Position numbers and translations under genes: made by a program. This document shows positions 1 through 11,636 of a DNA stretch of 64,000 nt, one piece after another. This DNA is from Margaritifera margaritifera (Eukaryota; Mollusca; Bivalvia; Unionida; Margaritiferidae): the NCBI GenBank assembly GCA_029931535.1, contig JAQPZY010001695.1, forward strand, positions 1,363,001 through 1,427,000. The letters run 5' to 3'. Numbering within the stretch: position 1 is the first letter of the stretch; every line of letters begins with the position of its first letter. The notes below the pieces were generated by a model that saw nothing but the letters and a program-made list of their open reading frames with translations, did no database searches and was not told the origin of the DNA.

Positions 1-960
1 TGTCAAATGAAAATGAACACCCTATTTCTTCACACATAAACATACTGTGTGAACATTACATTATTCAAAAACATTTTGTCCAATAGCCATTTACTATTAA
101 ACTTTTCCCAATCACAATTTATGCATGCATTATATTTTTCGACACTGAAATGCAATTTAAGTAACTTTTTAAACTATAACAAATTGGGTCTGTCGTTATA
201 AATATCTCCGTTTTTGACAAATTGCTTTGCTAAAAAAACCGAAAGTTTATTACATGGTCAGCCTGAGGGATCTCTTTGTTTCCGAATATTTTATTCTTCT
301 TTGAGAAAACTAAGCTGTTCATATTGCTACACCAACTTTTTATTTATTGTAACATTTAAAAATGCCTCTGATATGTGATAATCCCAGAATAAATGAGATA
401 TTGTTTCAGCATGTAACATGCACAGACAACTAAGATCATTTGTGACAATTTTATATTTGTAAGTGAAGTTTTTGTAGCCAATGTTTCGTGTAAAATCTTT
501 TGTTGCGTCCATTTAATGTTTGGACACTTTGTGGTTTTATATGGAAGCATAAAAGAATGATGCGAATATTTTCTTCTATATTACTAAACTCAGCTTTCTA
601 TTTTCTTAAAGATGTTGATTTTTTGTCATTTTCAATTAATTTTACATATAAACCTTTACATCGTTTGTTGTTTGGTTTTGGAGCAGTGTGTGCCAATGCA
701 TTTATTAAGGATGATGTAAACTAAAATGAAAATTTAAAAAAAAAATCCTTCTACAGGAGTTTTATAGCAGTTAGTATCCTTTGAAAAGCCAAGAAGTTAT
801 TTCTAAGAGAGAATCTTCTTTTGAATTTGTCAAAACAATATCCTGCGACTATTTTCGTAAATGGAGTCATATATTTTGTTATAAAAACACTCTTTGCCCC
901 TATTTTGAGCTTGGATTAAACCATACAGATTCTTGTGAAACTATTCAGGTTAATTAACTT
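1..960 (-). pseudogene. L1/Tx1-like LINE ORF2 C-terminal fragment
   Basis: Conceptual translation of the minus strand gives the end of a non-LTR retrotransposon polyprotein, broken by several frameshifts and stops. The pieces lie in the right order. At about 520-440 is a segment reading KWTQQKILHETLATKTSL, which matches the usual FQYKILHRIL-type block. At about 450-360 is a zinc-binding-like tail with CLCMLHAETISHLFWD. At about 190-70 is the terminal EKYNACINCDWEKFNSKW block. Weaker similarity continues upstream to about position 960. Such regions follow the reverse transcriptase and probably help bind the RNA template. The fragment is dead: no frame stays open beyond about 64 codons. The 3' end probably lies left of the window. 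The L1/Tx1 group is inferred from these blocks and was not tested by search. Confidence 0.6.
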
Positions 961-2201
961 GACCTGATTTATATAATTTTTAGAAGAAGAAATTATTAAT
1001 ATTTCGTACTGAAAGCTGTAATATACTTTCATATTTAAAATTCCCAGAAAACGTTATCCTAAGCCATGAAAGTTTTACAAAATGTATAAATTATAAAACG
1101 TGTATCATCTTTAAACCTCTCTCATGGTATCCTTTTATTACAATATTTATTATTCATTAATAAAAAAAACAGCTTGTAATAGAGTGACTTAATTCAATAA
1201 GCACCTGTTCTGTTAGGGTTGGTAAAATTAATTAAAGGTGAGAAATCGTTTAGATCACGATACATTTTTTCACTGTTATCATTCCAAACTGTGTAAGAAC
1301 GCAATTTTTCCATTGTAAAAAAAAAAGAAAAAGTAATCCTTTGAAAAAGCTAATTTTTTATTTCTCAAATTTTTGTAGGTTAGTTTAGAATTATATTATT
1401 CTCTATTTTCATTAATTTCACATAAACAGGTACCTGTCGATCAGATGAAACTCATATAGATATTCGCCTGAACGGGTTAAGAACAAACTTGTATAAATGT
1501 ACAAACTAAAGACAAAAGTTTTATTTTTCTTCATTACTTTTGATTCAATTTTAATACTCCCCTAAATAAGATCCCCAGAGACCATCAAAATACAATTTGG
1601 AATCAACTAATCTGGGCAGTGTGAATAGCAACATCTGGATGTGGGGTTTCCTGAATGCATTTGATAAACAAAAACATATCAGAGTTATCCAAATAAGTAT
1701 ACAGATTTCATGTTTATTTCCAGATATGAAAAAATGTGTTAAAAGGTTTCTGACAGCCTACAGTTGCTGTTGTGTTTGCTGCTTAAAAACGTCAATACAA
1801 ATATTGAGCATGTATTGTTGAGTACAGGAGAACAGTGAAAGCTGATAAAATGAAGTATGTGCTACACAAAGAGGGGCCAACAGGTTGGACATACTTCTAT
1901 CTTCTAATTTGCATGAATGGGATAAGAACAGAAAGCTTGTATTAGTGTAAGCAAATAATGATTATAGGTAGTTTTTCTATGACGTAGAATATGTGTTAAG
2001 TACACTAAGTAATGCTGTAGATAGACCATTAAAATACAATTTAGATAGTTAGAGTAATATTTTTATTAGATGTCATGTAAAAGTAGCAGATATTTAAAAC
2101 TGAGAGTGAATTTACCATATATGCACATGTCTGTGAAATATTGCAAGGGGAGGGCGGGGGCACAGCGGTATGTAGAGAAACGACATTAAACCGGCTAGAG
2201 T

Positions 2202-2205
<4 letters not shown>
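961..2205. other. no gene seen
   Basis: AT-rich sequence with short A and T runs. A 74-codon plus-strand ORF at 1597-1821 has no recognisable motif and is treated as chance. Confidence 0.5.

Positions 2206-2280
<75 letters not shown>
2206..2280. repeat. (AG)n microsatellite
   Basis: An uninterrupted run of about 37 AG units. The serine-leucine ORF read on the minus strand is only a translation of this repeat. Confidence 0.97.
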
Positions 2281-2286
<6 letters not shown>

Positions 2287-2551
2287 ACGTTCACATATTG
2301 ATCATATTTGTTTCAATCGATGCTACGCAATTTTAATTCGGTGGTACAAATGTTACACAGAAGGTGCGTGCCGTGCACATAGACGATGCATTCGTCTTGT
2401 GGTTTTAGTTTAGACTCCGCCCAGTTCAGGTGAACATTTTTGCAGTTTTGATTATTATACAGACACTTTATTTTAGTTTCTGGTAGGAAAATAAAATCAG
2501 TTCCTGTTTTCATTATTTTAGAAACAATTTCAATAAATTGGAAAAATCCTT

Positions 2552-2858
2552 AAACCACAAGAATCCTCTCCAGTTTCCAACCCTTTCTGGCAATTTCCTA
2601 GGGCACATATAAACTAGAAACCACAAGAATCATCTCCAGTTTCCAACCCTTTCTGGCAATTTCCGGGGGCACAGAAAAACTAGAAACGACAGGAATCCTT
2701 TCCAGTTTCCAATGCTTTCTAGAAGTTTCCATAACACGGAGAAACCAAGAAACCACAAGATACATTTTCAGTTTCCAGAGCAATCTGGCAATCTCATTAC
2801 CACTAAAATAACAAAAACCACAAGAATCCAGTTTCCAATGCTTTTTTTACAGTTTCCA
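2552..2858. repeat. 66-bp minisatellite, about 4.6 copies
   Basis: Copies begin at 2552, 2618, 2684, 2750 and 2816 (partial), each opening with AAACCACAAGAATCC or a close variant and containing CAGTTTCCAA. The first two copies are nearly identical and the later ones diverge increasingly, as expected for an array homogenised mainly at one end. Confidence 0.9.
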
Positions 2859-3954
2859 TTGTACAAAAAGACTCCAATTCACCTTCATTTAATTATTCTT
2901 CTCTCTAACAAAAAGAAACAGCGAAAAATAAATCAACAAAGGTGATTTCGGGTATTTCTGTATTGAGGTATAAGCAAATCCCTGATGGGATGGATCTTTT
3001 AATTCTCCATTATATATCTAATTGTTGCATAGCACTATTGAAATATGTTGTTGCATATTTTCTCTTCTATAACTACTAATGACAACATGCACAAAAATGT
3101 TGACTCAAAACTTTATTTTATTATGCAACTTATGCAAAGTTGTCATTGTTATTAAAACACATACTTAGGGTAAAAAAATCTTCGATGTTCAATTATTACA
3201 TTTTTTGTAATAAGAAGACTGCTAGAAATAATTTTGTTTTTGTACTTGTAATGTACACTACAAAACAGGTATTTATACAACTTTTGATAGGTATATTTGA
3301 TACTGTTCTCTATATTTATTGAGGTACTTATCTAGGTCCACCATATTGGAAATAAAACGCTTTTCAGTTGTATGGAGTGTTAAAGAGAAATGACAGTAAA
3401 ATAGCACACATGTTGTCTCACGAAGAGAGGGAATAAAACTATGTCCAATCTATTAAAAATCCTTCAGAATTAATTTACTCCAACTTATTAAAAACATTTC
3501 CACTAAAGAGACAAACAAATGTCCCCACTATAGTGTTCACTGGTTACAGTTTGAAGTCAAAGCCATTTGTTCTATGCGAGTCCAATATTATCATCTTTTT
3601 CTTGTTGTTCAAATAATTCATTGTGAGCTGATGTTTAGTTTTTCTCTGTAGAGACTTATTCTTCAGCAGTTGCAGAGAAAGTGTGATAGCATTTTTTCCA
3701 AATTAGAACTCTATATAAAGAGTCATTCTCACATTCCCATTCTCCTCTTCAGCGTCTAAAATATCAAAAGAGTGAAAAATCGTTAACATCTTCAATCAAA
3801 TATTAATAGTAACAAAGAAACAAAATGGACATGGAAAAATACAAAGTACTACTATCATTAGAAAAGTTTGAAAAATTGAAAGGAAAGCCATGAATTATGT
3901 CAAACAAATGTCCCCCCTAATAAAGTATAATTTAAGAAACCTTGGTACGAGGAT
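2859..3954. other. no gene seen
   Basis: AT-rich stretch without a convincing ORF. The 60-codon ORF at 3140-3322 has no recognisable feature. Confidence 0.5.
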
Positions 3955-4648
3955 TCAAGAACAAGTATAAGTATGTATGAATAACTGCAAATCATCACAA
4001 TCTTGTCTATATAGTGTCGAGTAAGTCAGGTCTATTGGGTTTTCAATCACTTCGTAAATATGCGTGTAGCAAACGCGTGGCGTCGTCATAGGTAACATGT
4101 AGCCATGGTGATTCCAATTGTTTAGCCACAAAATTTTGTCTGTGGAACTTTTAAACCACGCCAAATAATATGCATTGAGACTGACGGTGCGATGTGCTTT
4201 GCTTCGGTGGAATACATTTTGTCTGATGCAAGTAATACTGGTATTGCAATGGTGTCCTTTTCGTGTAAACTTAAGTTTGATTTCTTCTTCTTCATCGTCA
4301 CCTAATGTATTGTCGAAGATGAAGAGATAATTTTGATTGGAGTCAGACACTATCCCGTCTTTTTCGCGAGTGATATCCCCCCCCCCCCCCCCAAACTAAA
4401 TGTGTTCTCTTGACTTTCCTTTGAGCAACGAGGAAGCAGTTTGTAACTCTTTGCAACACCACGTGATGTGGAGGACGATCAAACAAGAGTTGTTTATGTT
4501 CGAGCAAACGTTTCACAAATTCGGTTTTCCCTGAACTGCTAGGTCTTGCAATTACCATATTAAAGGAATGGAGAAGATACATTGCCTCCAAACTTTCACG
4601 ATCTGACATTTCGCCAATCATTTTGAGAATGTTCGACGGAGCTATCAC
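3955..4648 (-). pseudogene. Polinton/adintovirus-type DNA-packaging ATPase relic
   Basis: Two minus-strand frames together resemble the A32/FtsK-HerA-type packaging ATPase of Polintons (Mavericks) and adintoviruses, which powers genome loading into capsids. The first frame (4648-4343) holds a Walker A-like segment, ARPSSSGKTEFVKRLLEH, at about 4549-4500. The first glycine of the usual loop is replaced by arginine. The second frame (4350-3955) holds a Walker B-like YLFIFDN, then a conserved block around FTRKGHHCNTS and HRTVSLNAYYL, and ends near a YRQDCDDLQL motif typical of the family C-terminus. The frames are separated at a run of 16 C on the plus strand (4377-4392), the probable frameshift site. 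The altered P-loop, the frameshift and a doubtful middle section say it is dead. Neighbouring Polinton genes were not found within 3 kb. Family assignment is by motif recognition only. Confidence 0.72.
4377..4392. repeat. C16 homopolymer at the ATPase frameshift
   Basis: Sixteen consecutive C on the plus strand (G on the coding strand), exactly where the two ATPase reading frames part. The length may be uncertain in an assembly. Confidence 0.9.
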
Positions 4649-5020
4649 TACAGACCTTTATCAAACAAGACCTTTTATACAGTATAAGAACAGGGTTTTA
4701 ATTTTTTTTTTTAAAATATGTAACACATGAACACAATATCGCAACGACAACAACCGCAGAAAAATGTTCTTTTGTTGTTGTTTTTTCTTTCTTCATCACA
4801 GCACAATCACAGTAAACATTCACACACACACACACACAGAGTTTGAAAGACATTTGAATCGTGGGCTACGACTTGTAGCCAGGTATTGAATCCAAGGCTT
4901 TTCCAGTCGTGTTGATTATTTCAGTGTTTTCTGTTTAGATATATTGATTGTGTTCCCTAAGCTAAGTTTGCTATCAAATTGGAGTTTTGCTGCCAAGTGT
5001 GTATCCCTCAGTCATACATA
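4649..5020. other. no gene seen
   Basis: AT-rich sequence with a short (CA)n tract near 4821-4839 and T runs. No coding signal. Confidence 0.5.
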
Positions 5021-5028
5021 CATACATA

Positions 5029-5164
5029 CAGGGCCGTCGTAAGGGGCGGGCGGAACGGGCGATCGCCCAGGGCGCCAAGCCTGCGGGGCGCCATTTCGCG
5101 GAGCTTGCTGGGGTTTTTTCCCGAGTGGGTGGCGTTTCTTCCAGCGCAAACTTGCGACGGCCCT
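5029..5164. mobile_element. hAT-like MITE, about 136 bp
   Basis: Begins CAGGGCCGTCGTAAG and ends CTTGCGACGGCCCT, giving terminal inverted repeats of about 14 bp with one mismatch. It is G+C-rich (core GGGCGATCGCCCAGGGCGCC) against AT-rich surroundings. The 8 bases CATACATA stand on each side, matching the 8-bp duplication of hAT elements. The flanks are themselves a CATA repeat, so the duplication is not independent proof. The ORFs inside are chance. Confidence 0.75.
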
Positions 5165-5619
5165 CATACATACATACAGACATACATATATAGATACATA
5201 CATATGCATGTACGTACATATATGACATGTATTGTCTATTCCTACTGAAAATCAATCATATCGCAGTACAAGACTATCGTTCATCACAAAGTTTAGTATT
5301 CCTGATATAATTTTGCACATCAGTATGTATATATCTTTCTTTTCTACAAAATAAAGATTGTCATTTCACCATAAAGGAATACGTAAATCGATTGGGTTGA
5401 CCCAAGACAGTTTTAGAAGTAGAAGAACACGACAATGATATTAACGGTTACATTCAAACATATAAACCACACGCAGGAAGGGTAGATTATGAGATTAACA
5501 TTATATAGATCAAAATTCAGGGAGCTATATTTATATAGTAAAAATGCTAGAGGAATAATATTGCGTTGATTTCCACATTCAAACTATGTAGGTGCTTAAT
5601 CGGAGAATTATTAACTTTT
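5165..5619. other. no gene seen; (CATA)n flank
   Basis: Imperfect CATA/TATA repeat at 5165-5225, then AT-rich sequence with no coding signal. Confidence 0.5.
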
Positions 5620-6380
5620 TATTTAAAAGCTCTTATAGCAAGCAGACTGGTCCAAATCGTTCCACTCTGTGTGGTAGAGGGAATACATTAATTTTGATAG
5701 AAGGCGTTTTTTACTCTGTAAGGAAACAAAAATATCAGTATGTCTTAAATTACAGTGTATAGTTTTTATAACAATATGGAATATAGGATAACTGATCTCA
5801 GATATGTTATTGATGATTTTGTAAGACGAACAGAGATTTCTGGCTAAACGGCTTTCTGTCAATGTGGTCTAACTAATGTCAAAATAAAGCGATTATTTGC
5901 TGGCAAAATTTAGGTAAGCCGGTTATTAACCGATCAGCTTGTAATCGAATTATTTCAAATCTTTTACTACCAGCTTGAATTCATGATGACCAGTCCTAAG
6001 GTGCACACTGGGATATTAGTCTGATAAAAATGAGATAGGATTAATTTAAAGTTGATTTTAACAAAATGTATTTGTTTGTGTTCATGATCCATTAAAAAAC
6101 AATGTTAGTCCTAAATGTTCGTGTGATTTCACAATGTTAAGTTTTTCATCAAATAATTCTAACTCTGGAAAAATAGGCGGGTTACTATTATTAAAAAGTG
6201 CATATTCAGTCAATTAAGGTATTTAGAAATTTCATTTAAATGTACTATACATAGGAATGGTCCCAAACTGATCCATGGGGGTACACCAGCTACGAGTTGT
6301 AATTCTCGTGAAAAGCTGTTGCCAAAGATGACCTTTTTTTGTGTTTTGTTTTCATATAAAAAAAAATGTTTTTGGTTTTT
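5620..6380 (-). pseudogene. CR1/Jockey-like LINE RT relic, C-terminal half
   Basis: The minus strand encodes decayed parts of a LINE reverse transcriptase. ELQLVAGVPPWISLGPFL at about 6300-6245 is a worn copy of the GVPQGSILGPLLF motif. HEHLGLTL follows at about 6130, and at about 5860-5630 comes the C-terminal block SRLARNLCSSYKIINNIS with HTEWNDLDQS, which corresponds to the LFYKIINN and WNxL blocks after the RT domain. The frame changes several times. The YxDD region is not recognisable. It continues upstream beyond the inserted SINE. The family is Jockey/CR1/I-like and is not resolved here. Confidence 0.6.
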
Positions 6381-6383
6381 CTT

Positions 6384-6606
6384 TTTGTGGGGATTTAACG
6401 CCATTATTCAGCACATGATAGGCTATACATGGCGGCCAGTATATTAGTTGGAGGAAGAACCCCGGAAGAACCAACGATCCACGGGAAGCTACTGGCAAGC
6501 TTTCTCACCTATCCACATTGGTCGAGCCTACTCACGCGGACAGAGGTGAGATATGTGAGTGATCTGTAAAGGCAAGCGCCTTAGGCCACAGGGCCACCCA
6601 GGGACC
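6384..6606 (-). mobile_element. tRNA-derived SINE inserted in the LINE relic
   Basis: Read on the minus strand it starts GGTCCCTGGGTGGCCCTG, continues with a tRNA-like CCTAAGGCGCTTGCC, and ends with GGCGTTAAATCCCC. Its internal text (GCACATGATAGGCTATA, GAAGAACC, CCACGGGAA) is shared with the SINE at 52101-52349, which has a clear target-site duplication. The tail here is T-rich on the plus strand rather than a clean (GTT)n. I could not find a convincing target-site duplication. Confidence 0.7.
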
Positions 6607-6960
6607 TATAACATATGTAATCTTTAAATCAAGACAATAGAATACACCATATTTTTCAAGTTTGGCTATGAGTCCGTTATTTAAACCAGGTAAAAGGCCT
6701 TGGATATATCACATCAAAATATACAGTAATATTCACAAATATCAAGAGCTGCACATGTAGGATTATAAATATCAATCAGCCGATAAGTACAGTAGTTGAA
6801 TGGACAGGAATAAATCCAAACTGGTACGTATATAGAAAACTGTTGTCATGTAAGTAATTGAACATGTGTTTAAAACAATCCTCTCAAACATTTACTAAGA
6901 GAGCTAAGTAATGAAAAAGGCTTGTAAGCAGAGATGATAGATCAGTCAAGATAATTTAAT
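6607..6960 (-). pseudogene. CR1/Jockey-like LINE RT relic, N-terminal half
   Basis: Continuation of the RT relic on the other side of the SINE. The minus strand shows MFNYLHDNSFLYTYQFGF at about 6870-6810, followed by IPVHSTT, the usual YQFGFIPGHSTT region. GLIAKLEKYGV, the block after the catalytic AFD region, lies at about 6690-6655. The first catalytic aspartate motif is worn away. Together with 5620-6380 this preserves most of an RT domain in order, which supports one insertion later split by the SINE. Confidence 0.6.
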
Positions 6961-7171
6961 TTTTGCATTGGGGGTGGGGTGTTTGTGTGGCAGAATTCAG
7001 TGAATTATTCTATTCAAGTGCTACCAGCAAATTTTCTCGTGATGTTTGTAAAGTTGGTCTTAAAAGTCTTTCAGCAGGATATGAAGATTTATCAAGTTAT
7101 TTCTTTTATTATATATAATAATTTCATTATATAATAATATATCAAATATATCTGTAGCCAAACGAATATTT
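6961..7171. other. no gene seen
   Basis: AT-rich sequence with a GGGGGTGGGG tract. No coding signal. Confidence 0.4.
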
Positions 7172-7392
7172 TGAAATTAAGGATTTCAGTTGGAAAGAAA
7201 CATTGATGTCGGGATTATATCATTTTCAGGATGTATGTGAAAGCAGGTAACATTTTTATTGTGGTATCATGAATTTTCATTCGGTCAAAGAGCGTATTCA
7301 AGTATATTAACGTGTAACCAAATTTGAACAGCTGCCCTGTACACATCTCTGAGTTTTGTCCAAGTGATCATTATGTTGCTCATGATACTTAC
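7172..7392. repeat. 221-bp dispersed repeat, copy 1
   Basis: Nearly identical to 10181-10401, in the same orientation and of equal length, with about nine differences by eye and no gaps. On the minus strand both copies keep an open stretch containing MITWTKLRDVYRA, but no family is recognised. Confidence 0.9.
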
Positions 7393-9580
7393 ATGTAAAA
7401 CTGTTTCAGAATTAGCAATATTTGTATAATTTGTTACTTTTGTGACCCGAGAACACTTGTTATAGAGTAAGTCTTTCCTTGTTAATATAAGACGAAGTCC
7501 TACCTTACCGATGGTGATTTCATAATATGTATTTCTAAGATGCAATGAAACTATATGTTTATTTATTCGGTCAATATTGTCTGTGTAGAAAAAAGTAAAA
7601 AAAGAAAGAAAAAAACCCCCAATAAATATTGGTCATTTTATTGTATTCCACTGAAACCAGTAATAAAATTCCTACGTTACATTTCATACGTTACCAGAAA
7701 AAAAAGGTCACGGTTTTAATAGTTGCAGCTTATATATCTGAGACATTCCTAGGTTATTGACTGTTTAACGCCATTAAGCAAATGCAGATGCGGAGCCTTA
7801 AAGCTATTAATTAACACACTTTGCAAATTAATCTAAGTTCTTATGTATATAAGCATATTTACTAAAGTTGTACGCATATCATTTTTCAGGTTTTTTTCCC
7901 CCACATTTATTTTATGAACAAAAGATACAGTTGATGTTTAAATCAAACTGATATTGATTTCACAAAAATATCCTCGCAAAAATTGAACCTGTATGGTAAC
8001 ATGGGAATTACTCAATAACTTGTACAAACTTAGATTACAATATTACTGGGTACACCAAATTTCCATTTTGATGATTTGTGTGCTCCTAACAAGTACAGCA
8101 GCAGCTGCACCACCAACAATACTACTACTACTACTGTACTAATAACAACAACGACAACAGAAGTAGAAGAATGCATGATTTTTGTCAAAAATTATTAGTG
8201 AAAACTACCGCTTTTTTATATCTGTTCTATAAATGTACCAAAATATAACTCTGAGAAACGAAAAAAGGAAGAAAGTAAAAGTAGAAACTTTTCTGTTCAA
8301 TTGTCTACACAACCACGTAACAACAACAATGTCAACAAAATACTCCTGATGTCTTATACAAATTTCACTCCATATAGTTTTCACTCTTAGGTAAAACAAT
8401 AAAAATGGGAAATTTACTCCCGGGTGAATAATCTAGTATAGAATTTTGACCCCACCTATGGGAAATTTACAGTATTGACCGACCCCCCCCCCCCCCCGGC
8501 CCAGAAAAAAGACAACAATACCAAGAATAATGTACTGTAAATAGACTCATAATAGTAAGTTACAACGACTAGAGTGTTCTACCACTAGTATAAAAACAAA
8601 CGATGACATCAACAGCAGCAGCAGTAACAACAACAACAACAACAACTCTAATAATATTAATAATAATAATTAATCACCCACCCCCACCCCAACCAAATTT
8701 CTATTCATAGCCTCCCTTACCCTCTTTAAATATTACTAATTCCATATTTATAGAAGCATTACACATATGTTCAAAAACACTATTTATTACATGTTTCTAC
8801 ACTGAAAAGGGGAAAGGAATTTGCTTAGGGGTCGGTGTGGGGGTGAGGTCCATTATAAAAGTTTCGTCCCGAGCTGAAAGTTCTGTTGAAATGACCATTC
8901 CATCTGACAGTAGTAGTCGATTAGATTTATTCCTAAAATTCTAGAACACTTAATTGAGTTCTATCCGTGGTGTAGTGATGACACGATTTTGTACTCATGG
9001 ACAGACAGGTGGACACACTAAAGCATGATGAAACTGACGAATCTTTATGTGTGGATATAAAAATTCTAACGTGCCTAAATGTTTTGCTTATGTAATGTAT
9101 ATCTGCTTGGTAAGATTTATTATGATCTAATGTTAATTTCTTATATTACATCAACGGTTATAACTAAAGTGATGTTGGAATGGATTTGATAGCCAAGAAC
9201 TCGATTCCTACGTTACCACACGGGCTTCAGATACTGCTTCAAAATTGTGCAGATTAATGTGTACAGGTAGCTTCCTATTTTACTTCCGCACTCCTGCTTA
9301 TTTTAATAATGTGTATTAGTGTGTTGATTTTCCCTAATTAAAACAAAATCCATGTCCAGCAGCAATTAAAACGTAAATGTTTCATAACTGAAAGATATGT
9401 ATGGTACTGAAACACAACAAGATGTATTTCTGGAAATGTAATAAGCTTGTGCAATTACGTTTTTGTAGCTATTAAAACAAGTATTTTCTCTTCAAAAGTC
9501 ATTTGTTTAAATATTGATCTATACTATTTTCAGAAGAGTCATACAATTTACAATATCAAGGTTTTTCTAAAAGTGATCAT
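7393..9580. other. no gene seen; low-complexity tracts
   Basis: AT-rich sequence with short CTA/CAA repeats near 8120-8160, a poly-C run at about 8482-8498, (CAG)n then (AAC)n at 8609-8645, and a short AAT tract. The ORFs here (for example 8205-8399, minus) carry no recognisable motif. Confidence 0.5.
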
Positions 9581-9680
9581 TAGGGGTGAAACGATACACC
9601 TCTGCCAGGTATCGATACGATTCTCGATACACAGCCTACGATACGATACATTATCGATACACATATCAACTTGATGGTCT
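9581..9680. mobile_element. fragment with hAT-like terminus
   Basis: Begins TAGGGGTGAAACGATACA, a terminus known from some hAT transposons, and continues with repeated CGATACGATA-type words. No opposite terminus was found, so it is a one-ended fragment or a chance resemblance. Confidence 0.4.
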
Positions 9681-10180
9681 TTTCATCTTTAGAAGGTCTG
9701 TCAATGGTAGGGTGGTGCCATTTTTTATGTGTTGACATATTGGATATATTTCCAGTATGCAGATTACAGACAGACATAGAGTTATCATCTGTTCATATGT
9801 CATTCTCATCTTTGACAAGATAAAAAATGGCACTTCCAAACAGGCTACCTGTTAGTTGTCAGTGACTTGTATTCAACCTTTTGGGCCATTTCTGGCTGCT
9901 CCATTTGATCAGAGACATGACTCATCCTGGTCAGCACGCCCTTTATTTTGCATTGCATGAATGTTTTTAAAACATCTAATTACCAATTTCATGTCTTCAC
10001 TTAAATTTGGAAGGCATTACGGTGTTATCTTCAATACAGAAGAAACAGTGCAATTTCCTTGTGCAAGGAAAATCTTATCTAGAACAAGTCCGAGCGTGGG
10101 AGCGAAGATGACTAACAACCAAATCCTTCGCATTGTACTTCCCGTAGATGCAAAAAAACCCCAAAAAACAAGGAATAGTT
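9681..10180. other. no gene seen
   Basis: An 84-codon plus ORF at 9961-10215 runs into the dispersed repeat and has no recognisable domain. Confidence 0.4.
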
Positions 10181-10401
10181 TGAAATTAAGGATGTTAGTT
10201 GGAAAGAAACATTGATGTCGGGATTATATCATTTTCAGGATGTATGTGAAAGCAGGTAACGTTTTTATTGTGGTATCATGAATTTTCATTCTGTCAAAGA
10301 GCTTATTCAAGTACATTAATGTGTAATCAAATTTGAACAGATGCCCTGTACACATCTCTGAGTTTTGTCCAAGTGATCATTATGTTGCTCATGATACTTA
10401 C
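10181..10401. repeat. 221-bp dispersed repeat, copy 2
   Basis: Second copy of the unit at 7172-7392, in the same direction about 3 kb away. Sequence outside the 221 bp is unrelated on both sides, so the boundaries are sharp. Confidence 0.9.
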
Positions 10402-10590
10402 ACTTAAGAAGGAATAAAAATGTGAAAGCAAGAATCTACCCGTTTGTATTGACGCGAGAATATACACGGACTGTGACAATTGTAGAATAAGATTTTGTTG
10501 GAGGAAATGAATGTTAGACGCCATTATCATTTAAAAATGCATCCCGTCCGGGCTTAGCACAAATTGTCGTCTCAAGTGTCAAATTTTATC

Positions 10591-10863
10591 TTATATAGTC
10601 CACACAAAAAGATGAAAATGACATTTAACATCGACTTTCTCATTGAAATGATTAAAAAATGCGACATACCCACCGTTCTCTAAAAGAAAACATGTTCCAT
10701 CATTTTCCATAAGGCGATGGTGTAGGCAACGTCTATCGACACAAATCCAGGGGAATTTCAGATATATCGTGCTCTGAAATGCTAAAGCATGTATCGTATT
10801 GCGTGTGGCTCTAATAGACCTGCAAACAACTGATTTTCCTTTCACACTCAAGATTGCATCCAA
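10591..10863 (-). CDS. unrecognised possible exon
   Basis: A 90-codon open stretch without an in-frame ATG at its beginning; the preceding in-frame stop lies about 20 bases further upstream. It contains WICVDRRCLHHRLMENDGTC with closely spaced cysteines. A CAG preceded by TTGTTTG lies near 10818 and a GTATGT follows GAACGGTGG near 10668, so an internal exon of about 150 bases is possible. No domain is recognised and no flanking exon was found. It could be a chance ORF. Confidence 0.2.
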   Translation of the reverse strand: MDAILSVKGKSVVCRSIRATRNTIHALAFQSTIYLKFPWICVDRRCLHHRLMENDGTCFLLENGGYVAFFNHFNEKVDVKCHFHLFVWTI

Positions 10864-11220
10864 GGTTGCCGCATTGATTAGTTAGAAAAACAAAATGACA
10901 TTGTTTATATCACACAGAGCGTTTGCCCAAAGTCCCTATATCGTTGGAAATGTTTGCTGCCTATAAGACTTTCAGAAGCAGTATCAATATAAAACAAATA
11001 TAGAATCCCATTTATATGCCGCTTCGATCTCTAACAGTCATTCGTCATGGCGGATGGGATCGATAACGAAACTACGGTATTTAATCCACAGCAGCTATGC
11101 TTTGCCTTTCGGTTTTTGTATTTCTTGATAATTGTGCTGATAATTTCGCTGTGTTTTGATAACTGTACTATTCTAATTTTAGACTATAGGCTAGCACTGC
11201 AGTGAACAGTTGAGTGCTCC

Positions 11221-11224
<4 letters not shown>
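10864..11224. other. no gene seen
   Basis: Mixed-composition sequence. The words ATGGCGGATGGG near 11047 look start-like but open only a short frame. Confidence 0.4.

Positions 11225-11278
<54 letters not shown>
11225..11278. repeat. (AG)n microsatellite
   Basis: Uninterrupted AG run of about 27 units. Confidence 0.97.
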
Positions 11279-11280
<2 letters not shown>

Positions 11281-11566
11281 TGGATGGATGAAGGTTTAAC
11301 TGCACATCAGCACAATCCTGGCTACATAATGCCGACTCATTTTAGTTATAAAAGGCATACAAAACAAAGATAAAAGCATAACGGTAAAAATCCTTACTAT
11401 ACAAAGTCAGATTGTTATATAAACCGCACACTTTTAAAGAGTCAAGGACCTTTTCACATAAAACATCATCACGTGACGTATTCCATAGCAAAATGGTTGC
11501 CTCCATTAGTCGACTCTTACGACATGCCGAAGAATGCATAATGTATTTTCTATATCCCCCTAGCTC

Positions 11567-11567
<1 letters not shown>
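11279..11567. other. spacer between two AG microsatellites
   Basis: No gene seen. The overlapping ORFs on both strands (11342-11539 minus, 11412-11669 plus) are short and run into the simple repeat. Confidence 0.4.

Positions 11568-11636
<69 letters not shown>

Noticed and set aside
2112..2294. Serine-leucine ORF
   Set aside because: Translation of the AG microsatellite.
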